This document shows positions 18,176 through 26,711 of a stretch of DNA of 64,000 nucleotides, piece after piece (position 1 is the first letter of the stretch; each line of letters starts with the position of its first letter). This DNA is from PGYR01 sp040264895. Lineage in GTDB: Bacteria; Bacteroidota; Ignavibacteria; Kapaibacteriales; UBA2268. The DNA lies in the NCBI GenBank assembly GCA_040264895.1, contig JBDQHL010000002.1, forward strand, positions 1-64,000, written 5' to 3'. The notes beneath the pieces are model-generated. The model was given only the letters and a program-made list of their open reading frames with translations. It did no database searches and was not told the DNA's origin. The translations under genes were made by a program, and so were the position numbers.

Positions 18176-19447
18176 TTACCTTCTCCCCTTCCTACTATTA
18201 CCGCCCTGTCTTTTTTCTTTATTCTTTCTTCTGTTGGCAGCGTGTTCTTGCTTGCGTCTATTCTTTTCTTTGTCAAACCTCTTTTTCTCCATAGGAGTCA
18301 TTGGTTTTTCTGTCTGTGGGTAGGGGTTGTCCTTGATTAATTCTAACTTTTGTTTTATTAGCTTTTCTACGTCCTTAACGAATGAGTTTTCTTCTGGTTC
18401 GGTGATTGAGATTGCTACACCCTCTTCGCCGGCACGACCACAACGCCCTATTCTGTGGACATAAGTCTCTGATTCGTTAGGAATATTGTAGTTAATGACA
18501 TAGCGAAGTTTGTCAATGTCAATACCACGAGCAGCTATATCAGTTGCAACTAATACTCTTACTTTACCATCTTTGAAATCGCCGAGTGCTTTTTGTCTCT
18601 GGTTTTGGGTTCTGTCGCCATGTATTGCAGCAGCATTTATCTTTCTTTTTTGGAGGTTACGGACTATCTTGTTTGCACCGTGCTTAGTTCTACAAAACAA
18701 TAGCACCTGGTCCAAATCTTCGTCCTCCAGTATGTGCAGAAGCAAGTTCGACTTGGTGCCCCTGTTGGTGTAATAGAGATATTGCTTAACAGTCTCAGCC
18801 GCAGAAGAAACAACGTCCACAGCTATTTTAATGGGATTGATAAGAATTTTGTTCGATAACTTAACTATACTGTCGGGCATAGTAGCAGAGAAGAAAAGTG
18901 ATTGTCTTTTCTTAGGTAATAGCTTTATTATCTTCTTAATGTCGTTGATAAAGCCCATATCTAGCATTCTGTCTGCTTCATCCAACACAAAGTATTCTAT
19001 GTCTTTTAGCGAGATGAATCCTTGCTCTATTAGGTCGAGCAAACGCCCTGGAGTAGCAACTAATATATCAACATCTCTTTTCAGGGCTCTAGTTTGCTTC
19101 TCTTGCTTTACTCCACCATAGATCACTGTGTTAGTCACATCAGTGTATTTGGCATAAGTGGTTATACTTTCGCCAATCTGAATAGCAAGCTCACGAGTAG
19201 GAGTAACTATCAGAGTAGAAATCTTTCGTTTCCCAGAGCCACTTTCTTCCTTATTAGTCAAGTGCTGTATGATTGGTATAGAGAAAGCAGCGGTTTTACC
19301 AGTACCAGTTTGCGCACTACCGAGCACGTCCTTTCCTTTCAGTACAAGTGGTATTGCTTTTTCTTGTATTGAAGTTGGCTCTTCATATTTTTCGTCTTTT
19401 AATGCTTTTAATATAGGTGGGATTAAGTTTAGTTCTTCGAATTTCAT
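18176..19447 (-). CDS. rhlE: DEAD-box RNA helicase, RhlE-like
   Basis: A 423-residue ATP-dependent RNA helicase. Motifs in order: Q motif (PTSIQEKAIP), motif I AQTGTGKT (residues 45-52), PTRELA, TPGRLLD, DEAD in VLDEADRMLDMG, SAT, then the second domain with ARGIDIDKL and HRIGRCGRAGEEG. The C-terminal 50 residues are basic (KNRRKQEHAANRRKNKEKRQ), as in RhlE-type helicases, for RNA contact. Length is normal. Its likely role is in ribosome assembly and RNA remodelling. Confidence 0.95.
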   Translation of the reverse strand: MKFEELNLIPPILKALKDEKYEEPTSIQEKAIPLVLKGKDVLGSAQTGTGKTAAFSIPIIQHLTNKEESGSGKRKISTLIVTPTRELAIQIGESITTYAKYTDVTNTVIYGGVKQEKQTRALKRDVDILVATPGRLLDLIEQGFISLKDIEYFVLDEADRMLDMGFINDIKKIIKLLPKKRQSLFFSATMPDSIVKLSNKILINPIKIAVDVVSSAAETVKQYLYYTNRGTKSNLLLHILEDEDLDQVLLFCRTKHGANKIVRNLQKRKINAAAIHGDRTQNQRQKALGDFKDGKVRVLVATDIAARGIDIDKLRYVINYNIPNESETYVHRIGRCGRAGEEGVAISITEPEENSFVKDVEKLIKQKLELIKDNPYPQTEKPMTPMEKKRFDKEKNRRKQEHAANRRKNKEKRQGGNSRKGRR

Positions 19448-19522
19448 TATATGTTTTGTTATTTCGGTGAGTTGTAAAGATGTAATATACGAAATAGTGA
19501 ACTGAAAGAGATTATGGAATAA

Positions 19523-20143
19523 CTATTTTTTATTAAAACTACAAAATACAAAGTTCTGTATGGAACCAGATGGAGTTTTGTGTTCAGTAGTAAAGCACTC
19601 TTTTTTATTAAAATATTCACTTAATCTATCCACCATAGTTTTTTCCGAGTATTGCTTTATCTCTATTCCGCTGCACTTGGTAGGTCCATCTTCGAAGAAG
19701 GTCCCAATTACTAAGGTACCTCTTATATTCAGACTGCTGTGAGCAGTTTCTATATAATTATCTATTTCAGCTGAATCTGTTAAAAAGTGAAATGCTGCAC
19801 GGTCGTGCCAAAGGTCATATTTTTGTGTTGTGGTAAATTTGGAAGCATCGGCAACTATCCATTTTACTTCGGTTGCTTTCTCACCCAAACGCTCTTTTGC
19901 TCTGTTTATAGCAGCTTCAGAAATATCTAATACCGTGATGTTACTATATCCCAACTCAAGCAAATTATCTACCAAAAAGCTATCGCCTCCACCAATGTCA
20001 ATAATACTTGCATTTGTTGAATTGCAATGCTTTTCAATAAGTTGGAGTGAAGTATCTGGTGTGGGTTGGTACCAACTAACCTCTTCTAACTTTTTCGTTT
20101 GGTATATCGTTTCCCAGTGTTTTTTTCTGTCAAATGGATTCAT
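19523..20143 (-). CDS. Class I SAM-dependent methyltransferase
   Basis: A 206-residue methyltransferase with SAM-binding motif I (IIDIGGGDSFLVDNLLELG), the acidic motif VLDISEAAINRAK, WIVADA and LWHDRAAFHFLT. The N-terminal HWETIYQTKKLEEVSWYQP is typical of a group often encoded beside photolyase genes. The substrate is unknown. It starts 18 bases after the FeS-type photolyase gene, so it is part of the photolyase operon. Confidence 0.88.
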   Translation of the reverse strand: MNPFDRKKHWETIYQTKKLEEVSWYQPTPDTSLQLIEKHCNSTNASIIDIGGGDSFLVDNLLELGYSNITVLDISEAAINRAKERLGEKATEVKWIVADASKFTTTQKYDLWHDRAAFHFLTDSAEIDNYIETAHSSLNIRGTLVIGTFFEDGPTKCSGIEIKQYSEKTMVDRLSEYFNKKECFTTEHKTPSGSIQNFVFCSFNKK

Positions 20144-20161
20144 TTTTTATCTTGCTTTTCT

Positions 20162-21637
20162 TTACAATTTATCTGCTATAAACTTCTCAGCATTTTTTCT
20201 ATGCTCGTCCTTTTTGTCATCTGACATCTTATTGAGAGTGTGGACTAACATACCAATTCGTGGGTTAGACTGAAAGAAGTCTTTATGATTCATCATAAAT
20301 GACCAAAACAAGCCATCCCAAGTTTTTTCCCAATCCCCCTTAGGATAATTACTCATCTTCTTAATATAGTTTGACCCACCAATGTAAGGCTTTGTTGCAA
20401 AAGTACCGCCGTCTGCAAACTGGCACATACCATAGACATTAGGTACCATAACCCAATCATAAGCATCAATGAACAATTCCATAAACCATCGATAAACTTC
20501 GTCAGGATCAAATTCGCACAGCAGCATAAAATTACCAATAACCATTAGCCGTTCTATGTGATGACAGTACCCTGTATCTAATACCTTCTTTATTGTTTCA
20601 TCAATAGGAGGTATTCCAGTGCTGCCATCATAGAATGACTTTGGTATTTTTCTATTAAAACCCCAAAAATTCTTAGTTCTGGAAAATCTGCCCTTGCACA
20701 TATACATTCCGCGAATGAACTCTCTCCAACCTATTATCTGCCGGACAAATCCTTCAGTTGAGTTGATAGGGACATTATTAGCTTTCGCATATTCCACAGT
20801 TTTATCAATAACATCACCGGGCAAAAGAAGCCCAATATTTAGCATCGGTGTCAATACACTATGATTGAGTATCGATTCCCCTCTGACTATTGCGTCTTCA
20901 TAAGCACCGAATTCGTGAAATCGTTCTACAAAAAACTGCTCGAGCCATTCATTTGATTCATCATAATCAATAGGGTATAATCTTTGTTTGGTTATACTTC
21001 CATAATTATCAGAAAAATGTTTTTCAGTGTAATCTACTGCTTCATTCCATAGTTCGTTGTCTGTTGGGAATTGAATATTGGGTGGTGTTTTTTTCTTTGG
21101 GTATTTCTTCCTATTCTCTTTATCATAAGTCCAATTTCCGCCTTCTGGTCCACCGTCTTCATCAATCAGAATATCTAATTTTTTTCTCTGCTGTTTGTAA
21201 AATTTGGTTTGGAAAAAAGACTTTTTATCTGCTCTAAAGAAGTCACTTAAATCCTCTTCTGTATTTATAAACATTGGATTGCTATGAACTACTAAATCAC
21301 AGTTTTTAGTAGCATCCTCTATTCGCTGCATCAACCAATCATCAGTTGGATTAATTATATTAATCTTTTCTATGCCTTTGTCTTTTAACTCCTGGTCAAA
21401 ATTCCGCATGTCAGAAATATCCACAGTGGAATCAACATAGGTGACGGATTTATCTCTTTTGCTTAAGTATTCCTCATAAACTTTCATTGTGGCTCTGTGG
21501 AATGCTATTTTTTGCTTGTGGAATTTATATTGCTTGAAGAACAGAAATTCTTCAATAAGGTATATCTCGTTATCATTATCAATCAATGGGCTTTCAGCAA
21601 ACAACTGATGTGGGAATACTATATTTATTTCTTTCAT
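20162..21637 (-). CDS. phrB: Cryptochrome/photolyase-related protein, FeS-BCP type
   Basis: A 491-residue flavoprotein of the iron-sulfur bacterial cryptochrome/photolyase group, whose studied members such as Agrobacterium PhrB repair (6-4) photoproducts with light. It begins with the alpha/beta antenna domain (INIVFPHQLFAESPLIDND). FAD-pocket motifs follow: VRQIIGWREFIRGMYM, CHHIERLMVIGNFMLLCEFD, WFMELFIDAYDWVMVPNVYG and MCQFADGG. Three Cys residues in this C-terminal region fit ligands of the [4Fe-4S] cluster. The start overlaps the stop of the DUF2256 gene (ATGA), so the two are translationally coupled. Confidence 0.92.
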   Translation of the reverse strand: MKEINIVFPHQLFAESPLIDNDNEIYLIEEFLFFKQYKFHKQKIAFHRATMKVYEEYLSKRDKSVTYVDSTVDISDMRNFDQELKDKGIEKINIINPTDDWLMQRIEDATKNCDLVVHSNPMFINTEEDLSDFFRADKKSFFQTKFYKQQRKKLDILIDEDGGPEGGNWTYDKENRKKYPKKKTPPNIQFPTDNELWNEAVDYTEKHFSDNYGSITKQRLYPIDYDESNEWLEQFFVERFHEFGAYEDAIVRGESILNHSVLTPMLNIGLLLPGDVIDKTVEYAKANNVPINSTEGFVRQIIGWREFIRGMYMCKGRFSRTKNFWGFNRKIPKSFYDGSTGIPPIDETIKKVLDTGYCHHIERLMVIGNFMLLCEFDPDEVYRWFMELFIDAYDWVMVPNVYGMCQFADGGTFATKPYIGGSNYIKKMSNYPKGDWEKTWDGLFWSFMMNHKDFFQSNPRIGMLVHTLNKMSDDKKDEHRKNAEKFIADKL

Positions 21638-21768
21638 TTTGATTTATTCCTTCTGCATCTTTCGCTACAGTATTTTACATTTTCCCAATCTCTTTCCCAT
21701 TTCTTTCGCCATGTAAATGGTTTACCACAGGTGGCACATATTTTAGTTGGAAGATGTTGCTTTTTCAT
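21634..21768 (-). CDS. DUF2256 small zinc-ribbon-like protein
   Basis: A 44-residue gene: MKKQHLPTKICATCGKPFTW, then RKKWERDW and YCSERCRRNKSK. Four Cys in two CxxC/CxxxC pairs indicate a zinc-binding knuckle. DUF2256 proteins are very often encoded next to photolyase/cryptochrome genes, as here; their biochemical role is unknown. The TGA stop overlaps the ATG of the FeS-type photolyase by two bases. Confidence 0.92.
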   Translation of the reverse strand: MKKQHLPTKICATCGKPFTWRKKWERDWENVKYCSERCRRNKSK

Positions 21769-21777
21769 TTAAGTTTG

Positions 21778-22434
21778 TCAGAAATTCAAGAATGTAATAA
21801 TATTCAGTTGGTCTCTGCTACCGTTATTAAGAAACTGATTCATATAGCCAAGTTCAAATTTTGCAAAGTCATTTAGTTTGTAACCAAGCCCTAAATATGT
21901 TCTATTTCTATCAAATAATTCGCTTTCACTATTGATAAATATCTCATTATAAGCAGATAGATACCAAGAATTTTCTAATATATCTTTATTCGAAAATGGT
22001 ATATTTATCGAAAGGAAATAGCGGAATCTAACTCGTAAATCTGTATCTTCTATCCACCTTTGCTCAAAGCGGTAACGGTGTTGTAACTTCACTATCCCTA
22101 ATGACTGCCTAGAAATAAACTGTTGGTAAATTCTATGTTCGTTAATACCAATTTTATCTTCATCATTCACATAGTTCTGACTATTGATGAAACCATAACC
22201 AAGCAATAGATTACTATTGTTTTCTGTTAAATTGTAGCCAATTCCAGTCCTAAGTAACAACTGCTCCAAATCACCGATACCATTATAATTTCTATACTGT
22301 ACTTCGTGGTGCAAATTGAAATCAGAATCTATTTTTTTATTACCAAAGTAAATAAGCCAGTTTCCTAGGTTGCTTTCTTGTGCTAATGAAGTGAATGGAA
22401 TAACAAAAAGTAATAAGAATATTATCTTTTTCAT
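21778..22434 (-). CDS. DUF2490 outer-membrane beta-barrel-like protein
   Basis: A protein of about 218 residues from ATG at 22434; a longer reading from 22467 adds only residues before the signal peptide. Signal peptide MKKIIFLLLFVIPFTSLAQ is followed by alternating beta strands typical of DUF2490 (NLGNWLIYFGNKKIDSDFNL; HHEVQYRNYNGIGDLEQLLL; RYRFEQRWIED) and ends in an aromatic residue (TFLNF), as outer-membrane barrels do. DUF2490 genes are common in Bacteroidota near photolyase genes. Its role is unknown. Confidence 0.85.
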   Translation of the reverse strand: MKKIIFLLLFVIPFTSLAQESNLGNWLIYFGNKKIDSDFNLHHEVQYRNYNGIGDLEQLLLRTGIGYNLTENNSNLLLGYGFINSQNYVNDEDKIGINEHRIYQQFISRQSLGIVKLQHRYRFEQRWIEDTDLRVRFRYFLSINIPFSNKDILENSWYLSAYNEIFINSESELFDRNRTYLGLGYKLNDFAKFELGYMNQFLNNGSRDQLNIITFLNF

Positions 22435-22523
22435 TTTGATAATAGCATAAATGAGTAAAAAAGTCAATTTAACGAAAATTTGATACTAATCTTTTATTAA
22501 AGACTAAATAATTATACTTGTTT

Positions 22524-23630
22524 TTAAGTAATCGGTCTTATCTCCTTCTTCACCTTTTTCCAAAAAGAAAAGAACGATGAATGGTATCCAGTCACCGAGC
22601 TAATCCAATCTCTTGGTTCTTCTGCCCCTTTGTAATGTTTGTTTAGTGGGTGCTCTTTGTATATTATATTCTCTATACCTATTTCACTTTCTAACTCATG
22701 AAACTCACCAATAAACACCTCTATTCCATCGATATTAGCAGCTAAATCTAGAATGAATTGTATATTCTTTTTAGCCAAAGGAAATTTTTTGAAGACTGAT
22801 GGCTCCAAAAGTAGAACTCGTTGTCTATCTTCTTCTTTTTTCCATTCAGGGTCTAAGTTGTAATAGTTATAAATCAATGTAGTTTTATTCTTATCTAGCT
22901 TTGGTCTTTCAATTTTTGGTAACTCTAAGTTACTCGTAAATACAACTGCTTCTTCTAACTTTTTGGGTATATCCATCTCAGGAAATACGCTATAGTCAAC
23001 ATCTAAGAATGTGCCACTCTGATTGCTGTTAAAAAACTTGTTTATATTACCTTGATTTGCATAATACTTCTTGTTAGAAAACGCCCCGGCAACCCATTGC
23101 CAACTAAGTTGGTTACTTGCTAAATCACCGTCGAGTAAGTGCAAATACATCCATCTGGCAGGTGTTAACCAATGACATTTTGCAATATTGCAGCATATAG
23201 AAGCTACGTACATACGCATGTGATTGTGCATATAGCCATTATTGTAAAGTGATTCTATAGCTTCATCTACTACTTTTATTCCCGTGTCTGCTTCGACTAT
23301 GGCCTTAGGTATATCGTGACTAATTACATCGGATTGTGTGTTCTTCAAATCAGAATGTATGTCATCTCCTTTTGCTAACCATACTTGTTGCCAGTAGTCC
23401 CTCCAAGCTAATTCTTGAACTAATTTTTCTACCTTATACCAGGGAAGGTCTAAAGAAATTATGTATTCATATACTTGCTTTGTTGAGATTACACCGCGCG
23501 AAATATAAGGACTGAGATAGGTTACAGCACCATCACCATAATTTCTGGTCTTCGCATATAGAGTTGGGTCTATATCCTCTATTCTTTTGCGAATGCTCTC
23601 TATGTCGGTTGGAAAATTTATCGTTTTGAT
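22524..23630 (-). CDS. Photolyase-like FAD-binding protein with likely ATC start
   Basis: A 368-residue protein matching the FAD-binding domain of DNA photolyases without the N-terminal antenna domain. Motifs: DGAVTYLSPYISRGVIST, LAWRDYWQQVW, NGYMHNHMRMYVASICCNIA, CHWLTPARWMYLHLLDGDLA and WQWVAGAFSNKKYY. The first in-frame ATG (23348) would cut off 93 conserved residues. Homology starts at KTINFPTDIESIRKRIED, directly preceded by ATC (23630-23628) after two in-frame TAA codons. The natural ATG therefore seems changed to ATC. Either a weak non-standard start is used, or the gene is impaired. It overlaps the end of the upstream TIGR03643-type gene. Confidence 0.82.
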   Translation of the reverse strand: MKTINFPTDIESIRKRIEDIDPTLYAKTRNYGDGAVTYLSPYISRGVISTKQVYEYIISLDLPWYKVEKLVQELAWRDYWQQVWLAKGDDIHSDLKNTQSDVISHDIPKAIVEADTGIKVVDEAIESLYNNGYMHNHMRMYVASICCNIAKCHWLTPARWMYLHLLDGDLASNQLSWQWVAGAFSNKKYYANQGNINKFFNSNQSGTFLDVDYSVFPEMDIPKKLEEAVVFTSNLELPKIERPKLDKNKTTLIYNYYNLDPEWKKEEDRQRVLLLEPSVFKKFPLAKKNIQFILDLAANIDGIEVFIGEFHELESEIGIENIIYKEHPLNKHYKGAEEPRDWISSVTGYHSSFFSFWKKVKKEIRPIT

Positions 23631-23887
23631 ATTTTATTATTAGTAATGCTTTTTTGTCTTGAACACTTGAAACGAGAATGCGTGAAGCCACGCTTTTTTT
23701 GGTGCTTTAAGCTGACACCAGAATTAACCCTTTTTCGCCACATTCTAAAGGAACTTGGCTTTAATTCTTTTCGCATTATTTTAATAACTTCTGGTTCAGA
23801 AGTGCCAAATTGCAATTCGATTGCTTCGAAAGGAGTCCTATCCTCCCAAGCCATTTCTATTATTCTATCTACTTCTACGTTTTGCAT
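23618..23887 (-). CDS. TIGR03643-type small protein
   Basis: A protein of about 89 residues from ATG at 23887; an upstream Met at 23932 is less likely. It shows the conserved VDRIIEMAWEDRTPFEAIEL and QFGTSEPEVIKIMRKELKPS segments followed by FRMWRKRVNSG, as in TIGR03643 proteins, with a helix-turn-helix-like start and a basic tail. These proteins co-occur with photolyase and DUF2256 genes across Bacteroidota and cyanobacteria; no function is established. Its 3' end overlaps the 5' end of the second photolyase by 13 bases. Confidence 0.88.
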   Translation of the reverse strand: MQNVEVDRIIEMAWEDRTPFEAIELQFGTSEPEVIKIMRKELKPSSFRMWRKRVNSGVSLKHQKKRGFTHSRFKCSRQKSITNNKISKR

Positions 23888-23961
23888 TTTTCTTTTATTC
23901 GTTTTTTTAAATTTAATTACGAATAAAAACAATTTTTAGCTTTAGAAAACTAAATCTTAAA

Positions 23962-24669
23962 CTAAACACTCACACCAAACAAATACCCAACTAAACCAGA
24001 AAGGCCCATAGCAAGAGTGCTCCATACAGTAATTCTAATTATGGCTTTAGTTACCTTAGCTCCACCAGCTTTGGCAGATGTAGCTCCCAATATCATTAGA
24101 AATATAATAGTGAAGCCATAGAGCCAATACTCCATACCGCTGAGTGGCGCTAACAAAACTACTACCAGTGGTAAAAAACCACCTAAGGTAAATGTTCCAC
24201 CAGAAGCCAAAGCCGCTTGAATAGGGTTTGCTTGACTCATATCCGTTATACCAAGTTCATCCCTTATGTGAGCACTAAGTGCGTCGTGTTCGGTTAGCTC
24301 TTTGGCAACTTGTATAGCCGTCTCTTTCTTTAGTCCCCGCTTTTCGTAAATTTGTGCTAATATGCTCAGCTCTTCTTCTGGCATTTCTTCCAGTTCTAAT
24401 TTTTCTCTTTCTATATCTGCATTCTCAATATCAGTTTGGGAACTAACCGACACGTATTCCCCGGCAGCCATAGATAGTGCTCCTGCTACCAACCCAGCTA
24501 TTGTAGCCAACACAATTGGTTCAAGAGTCGTGCTTGCTGCTGCCACACCAATTGCTAAACTTGATACAGATATTATTCCATCATTAGCACCAAGTACGGC
24601 TGCCCTGAGCCAATTGCTGCGGTGTATGTAGTGGCTGTCTAAATAATTGTCTATTGTTATTGGTTCCAT
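23962..24669 (-). CDS. VIT1/CCC1 family iron/manganese transporter
   Basis: A 235-residue membrane protein. The first half has WLRAAVLGANDGIISVSSLA and MAAGEYVSVSSQTDIE, the hallmark helices of VIT1/CCC1 transporters that move Fe2+ or Mn2+ out of the cytosol. A cytoplasmic Glu-rich helical domain follows (REKLELEEMPEEELSILAQI), then the last three membrane helices (FTLGGFLPLVVVLLAPL; LSGLVGYLFGVSV). Length is normal. It is upstream of the TIGR03643 gene on the same strand, but the gap of 74 bases leaves its place in the photolyase operon open. Confidence 0.93.
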   Translation of the reverse strand: MEPITIDNYLDSHYIHRSNWLRAAVLGANDGIISVSSLAIGVAAASTTLEPIVLATIAGLVAGALSMAAGEYVSVSSQTDIENADIEREKLELEEMPEEELSILAQIYEKRGLKKETAIQVAKELTEHDALSAHIRDELGITDMSQANPIQAALASGGTFTLGGFLPLVVVLLAPLSGMEYWLYGFTIIFLMILGATSAKAGGAKVTKAIIRITVWSTLAMGLSGLVGYLFGVSV

Positions 24670-24732
24670 GCTGAAATGTGTCTATATTTTTGTTATTGTA
24701 TAAAAGTAATATACATAATTATATAGGATCTA

Positions 24733-25538
24733 TTAATCTATCTCATTATTTATATTATACTCTATTTCGCTTATTTCTAATTTCAGCCAGGTCCACTCCC
24801 CTGAGTCTAATTTCCATTTGGCTTCACATTCTGTTGGTATTCTAATGCCATTCCGTGATTCAATTTTATTAGCTATAACTATCCATTTTCAAATTTGTCT
24901 CTACCTACTACTTTGAATAGCCCATAAATACTAAGGTCAATAGACCAATTAAACGCAGGTGGATAAATAGTAAAATACTGTTCTGCCGTTGCTTCTGACC
25001 AGTCTTTCTGGTCTGGAGTCATTTTTAAATTTATTTCCTGATCCAAATAAATGTTATCTATGTTGCCTTTGCTCATTGCCCCACTATTCTCTAACCAATT
25101 CCTAACAGGTGGTGGTAGTGCATTAAATTTCTCTTGGCTAAAACTATCGAATTTTGTGGGTGTTTGGTTGGAGTACATAGACTTAATTTCATCTTCGACA
25201 ATAGCTTTAAAGCTTTGAGTTGAAAAGGCGACAAAGATAGGAATCAATAAAGCTATGTTAATTACAGTTGCAAATTTGGTATCAGCCCAATGGTTAATTA
25301 TTAGGAATTGCGATATAATAATTACCAAAAGGCAAACTATCCACCAGTTATCACTGTCTAATATTAGCATAATCGCAGTTGTTACAAATGAAATTGAAGC
25401 TAAAAACCAAACTAAACCAAATCCTTTTGATACTGCTTTTGATATATTTTCAAACTCCACAATATCAAACGCTTTCAGAAAGCCAAATAAATGGATTGTA
25501 CCGTGAAGTAGTATTAATATTATAAGAACACAATACAT
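24733..25538 (-). pseudogene. DUF6544-like protein with internal deletion
   Basis: The N-terminal part (25538-24879) has four or five membrane helices (ILILLHGTIHLFGFLKAF; LVWFLASISFVTTAIMLIL) and the start of the soluble domain (PPPVRNWLENSG; YPPAFNWSIDLSIYGLFKVV; GRDKFENG). It then stops. The family C-terminus resumes in another frame right after the stop (WIVIANKIESRNGIRIPTEC; WTWLKLEISEIEYN) and ends at TAA 24735-24733. About 100 residues of the usual middle section are missing between the two parts, so an internal deletion with a frame change is likely. Family assignment is from memory of similar sequences. Confidence 0.7.
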
Positions 25539-25571
25539 ATGTTTAATATTAAAAAGTTAAATCAATTATTT

Positions 25572-25793
25572 TTATAGTTTGTCAAACTCTGTTTTCTTCT
25601 CTTTCATCCAGTTATTTACTTCTTCTTCAGTCATATTTCTCATCTTATTCATAGCTTCTAAGTGAGCCTTATCATTCTGTTTCATCATTTCCATACCGTG
25701 TTGTTGGCTCTGTTAAGCTATCTCTTGGAAGGTTTCTGCTTTGAATACAGTATCACAAGCCCCGCCTAACTGATTGCAAGTCATTTCTTTCAT
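25572..25793 (-). pseudogene. DUF1059 small protein with in-frame TAA
   Basis: A 73-codon frame: MKEMTCNQLGGACDTVFKAE, TFQEIA, then TAA at 25715-25713, then QSQQHGMEMMKQNDKAHLEA and MRNMTEEEVNNWMKEKKTEF to a normal stop. The first half is the DUF1059 signature (TCxQLGGxCDxxF, QEIAxxSxxHGMEM), and the TAA falls inside it where relatives mostly carry Glu or Lys. GGAG precedes the ATG by five bases. Only the nonsense codon separates it from an intact gene. Confidence 0.8.
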
Positions 25794-25899
25794 ATTATTC
25801 TCCAATGTAGTTATAGTACTATCACAATATACAATTAAAATTGTAACTAATAATTTTATGAACTGTTGTTCGGTATTATATCAATAATAGGACCCAACA

Positions 25900-26627
25900 A
25901 TGAAATACATATACACAATAATTCTTGCGATTGCTTTTTTGGCTTGCTCCGATGATGATACCACTTCACCCGAAGATAAAATCTGCATTCCCGAAGGCTT
26001 GCAAGAAAATCTAATAGCGTTTTATCCATTTTCGGATGGTAGCATAGAAAACACAGTTGACGGCAGTACTCCAGATAATATGAACAATGCTACACCAGGT
26101 GAAGACCGTGATGGTAATGCAAACTGTGCATTCAGCTTTAGCAAGGCTGACAGTAGCCACTTAGATGATAAAAATCCGAAATTCCTTGATGACAGAAGGT
26201 AATATTCTGTTTCTCTTTGGTATTATCACACAGTAAATAATGACGGTGAATACGAAGGACTAGTACACAGGGGAGATGCAAACACCAGAACAAATAAGCT
26301 TGATATTGGTATTTACGATGTAAACAAAGCTACGTTCAGTGATTTCTTTTCCGTATGGGACACAACTGATACTAATGAACTAAACAAATGGTACCACTTG
26401 GTTGCTATATGCGATTATGACAGTAAGACAATGAGACTTTATCAAAATGGTGTGCTAATGGACTCTTACACAAGTGTGACTTTAGATGTAATAAACCCAA
26501 GCAACGGTGGCACCTGTTCATAGGTAAGGACTTTACTGGTAGAATAGACGACATAGCTATATTCGACAAAGTGTTGTAGAGTGTAGAAATTCAAGAACTG
26601 TACGAATCAGACGCTTGTTGTGAGTGA
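25900..26627 (+). pseudogene. LamG-domain lipoprotein, interrupted
   Basis: A lipoprotein signal peptide (lipobox LACS) leads into a concanavalin/LamG-type domain: LQENLIAFYPFSDGSIENTV, FSFSKADSSHLDD, YSVSLWYYHTVNNDGEYEGL, NELNKWYHLVAICDYDSKTM, GKDFTGRIDDIAIFDKVL and SVEIQELYESDACCE. Three lesions interrupt it: TAA at 26200-26202 inside the sugar-binding-like fold, a one-base loss near 26505-26515, and TAG at 26577-26579. Secreted glycan-binding or adhesion proteins of this type are common in the phylum. It belongs to a run of three broken genes from 24.7 to 26.6 kb. Confidence 0.8.
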
Positions 26628-26711
26628 TAATTACTTTTACATCTAATAATTATTATATCATCTTTTTTCATTATATTTATAAAAAAAAATAATTAAAGAG
26701 AATAAAAAAAT

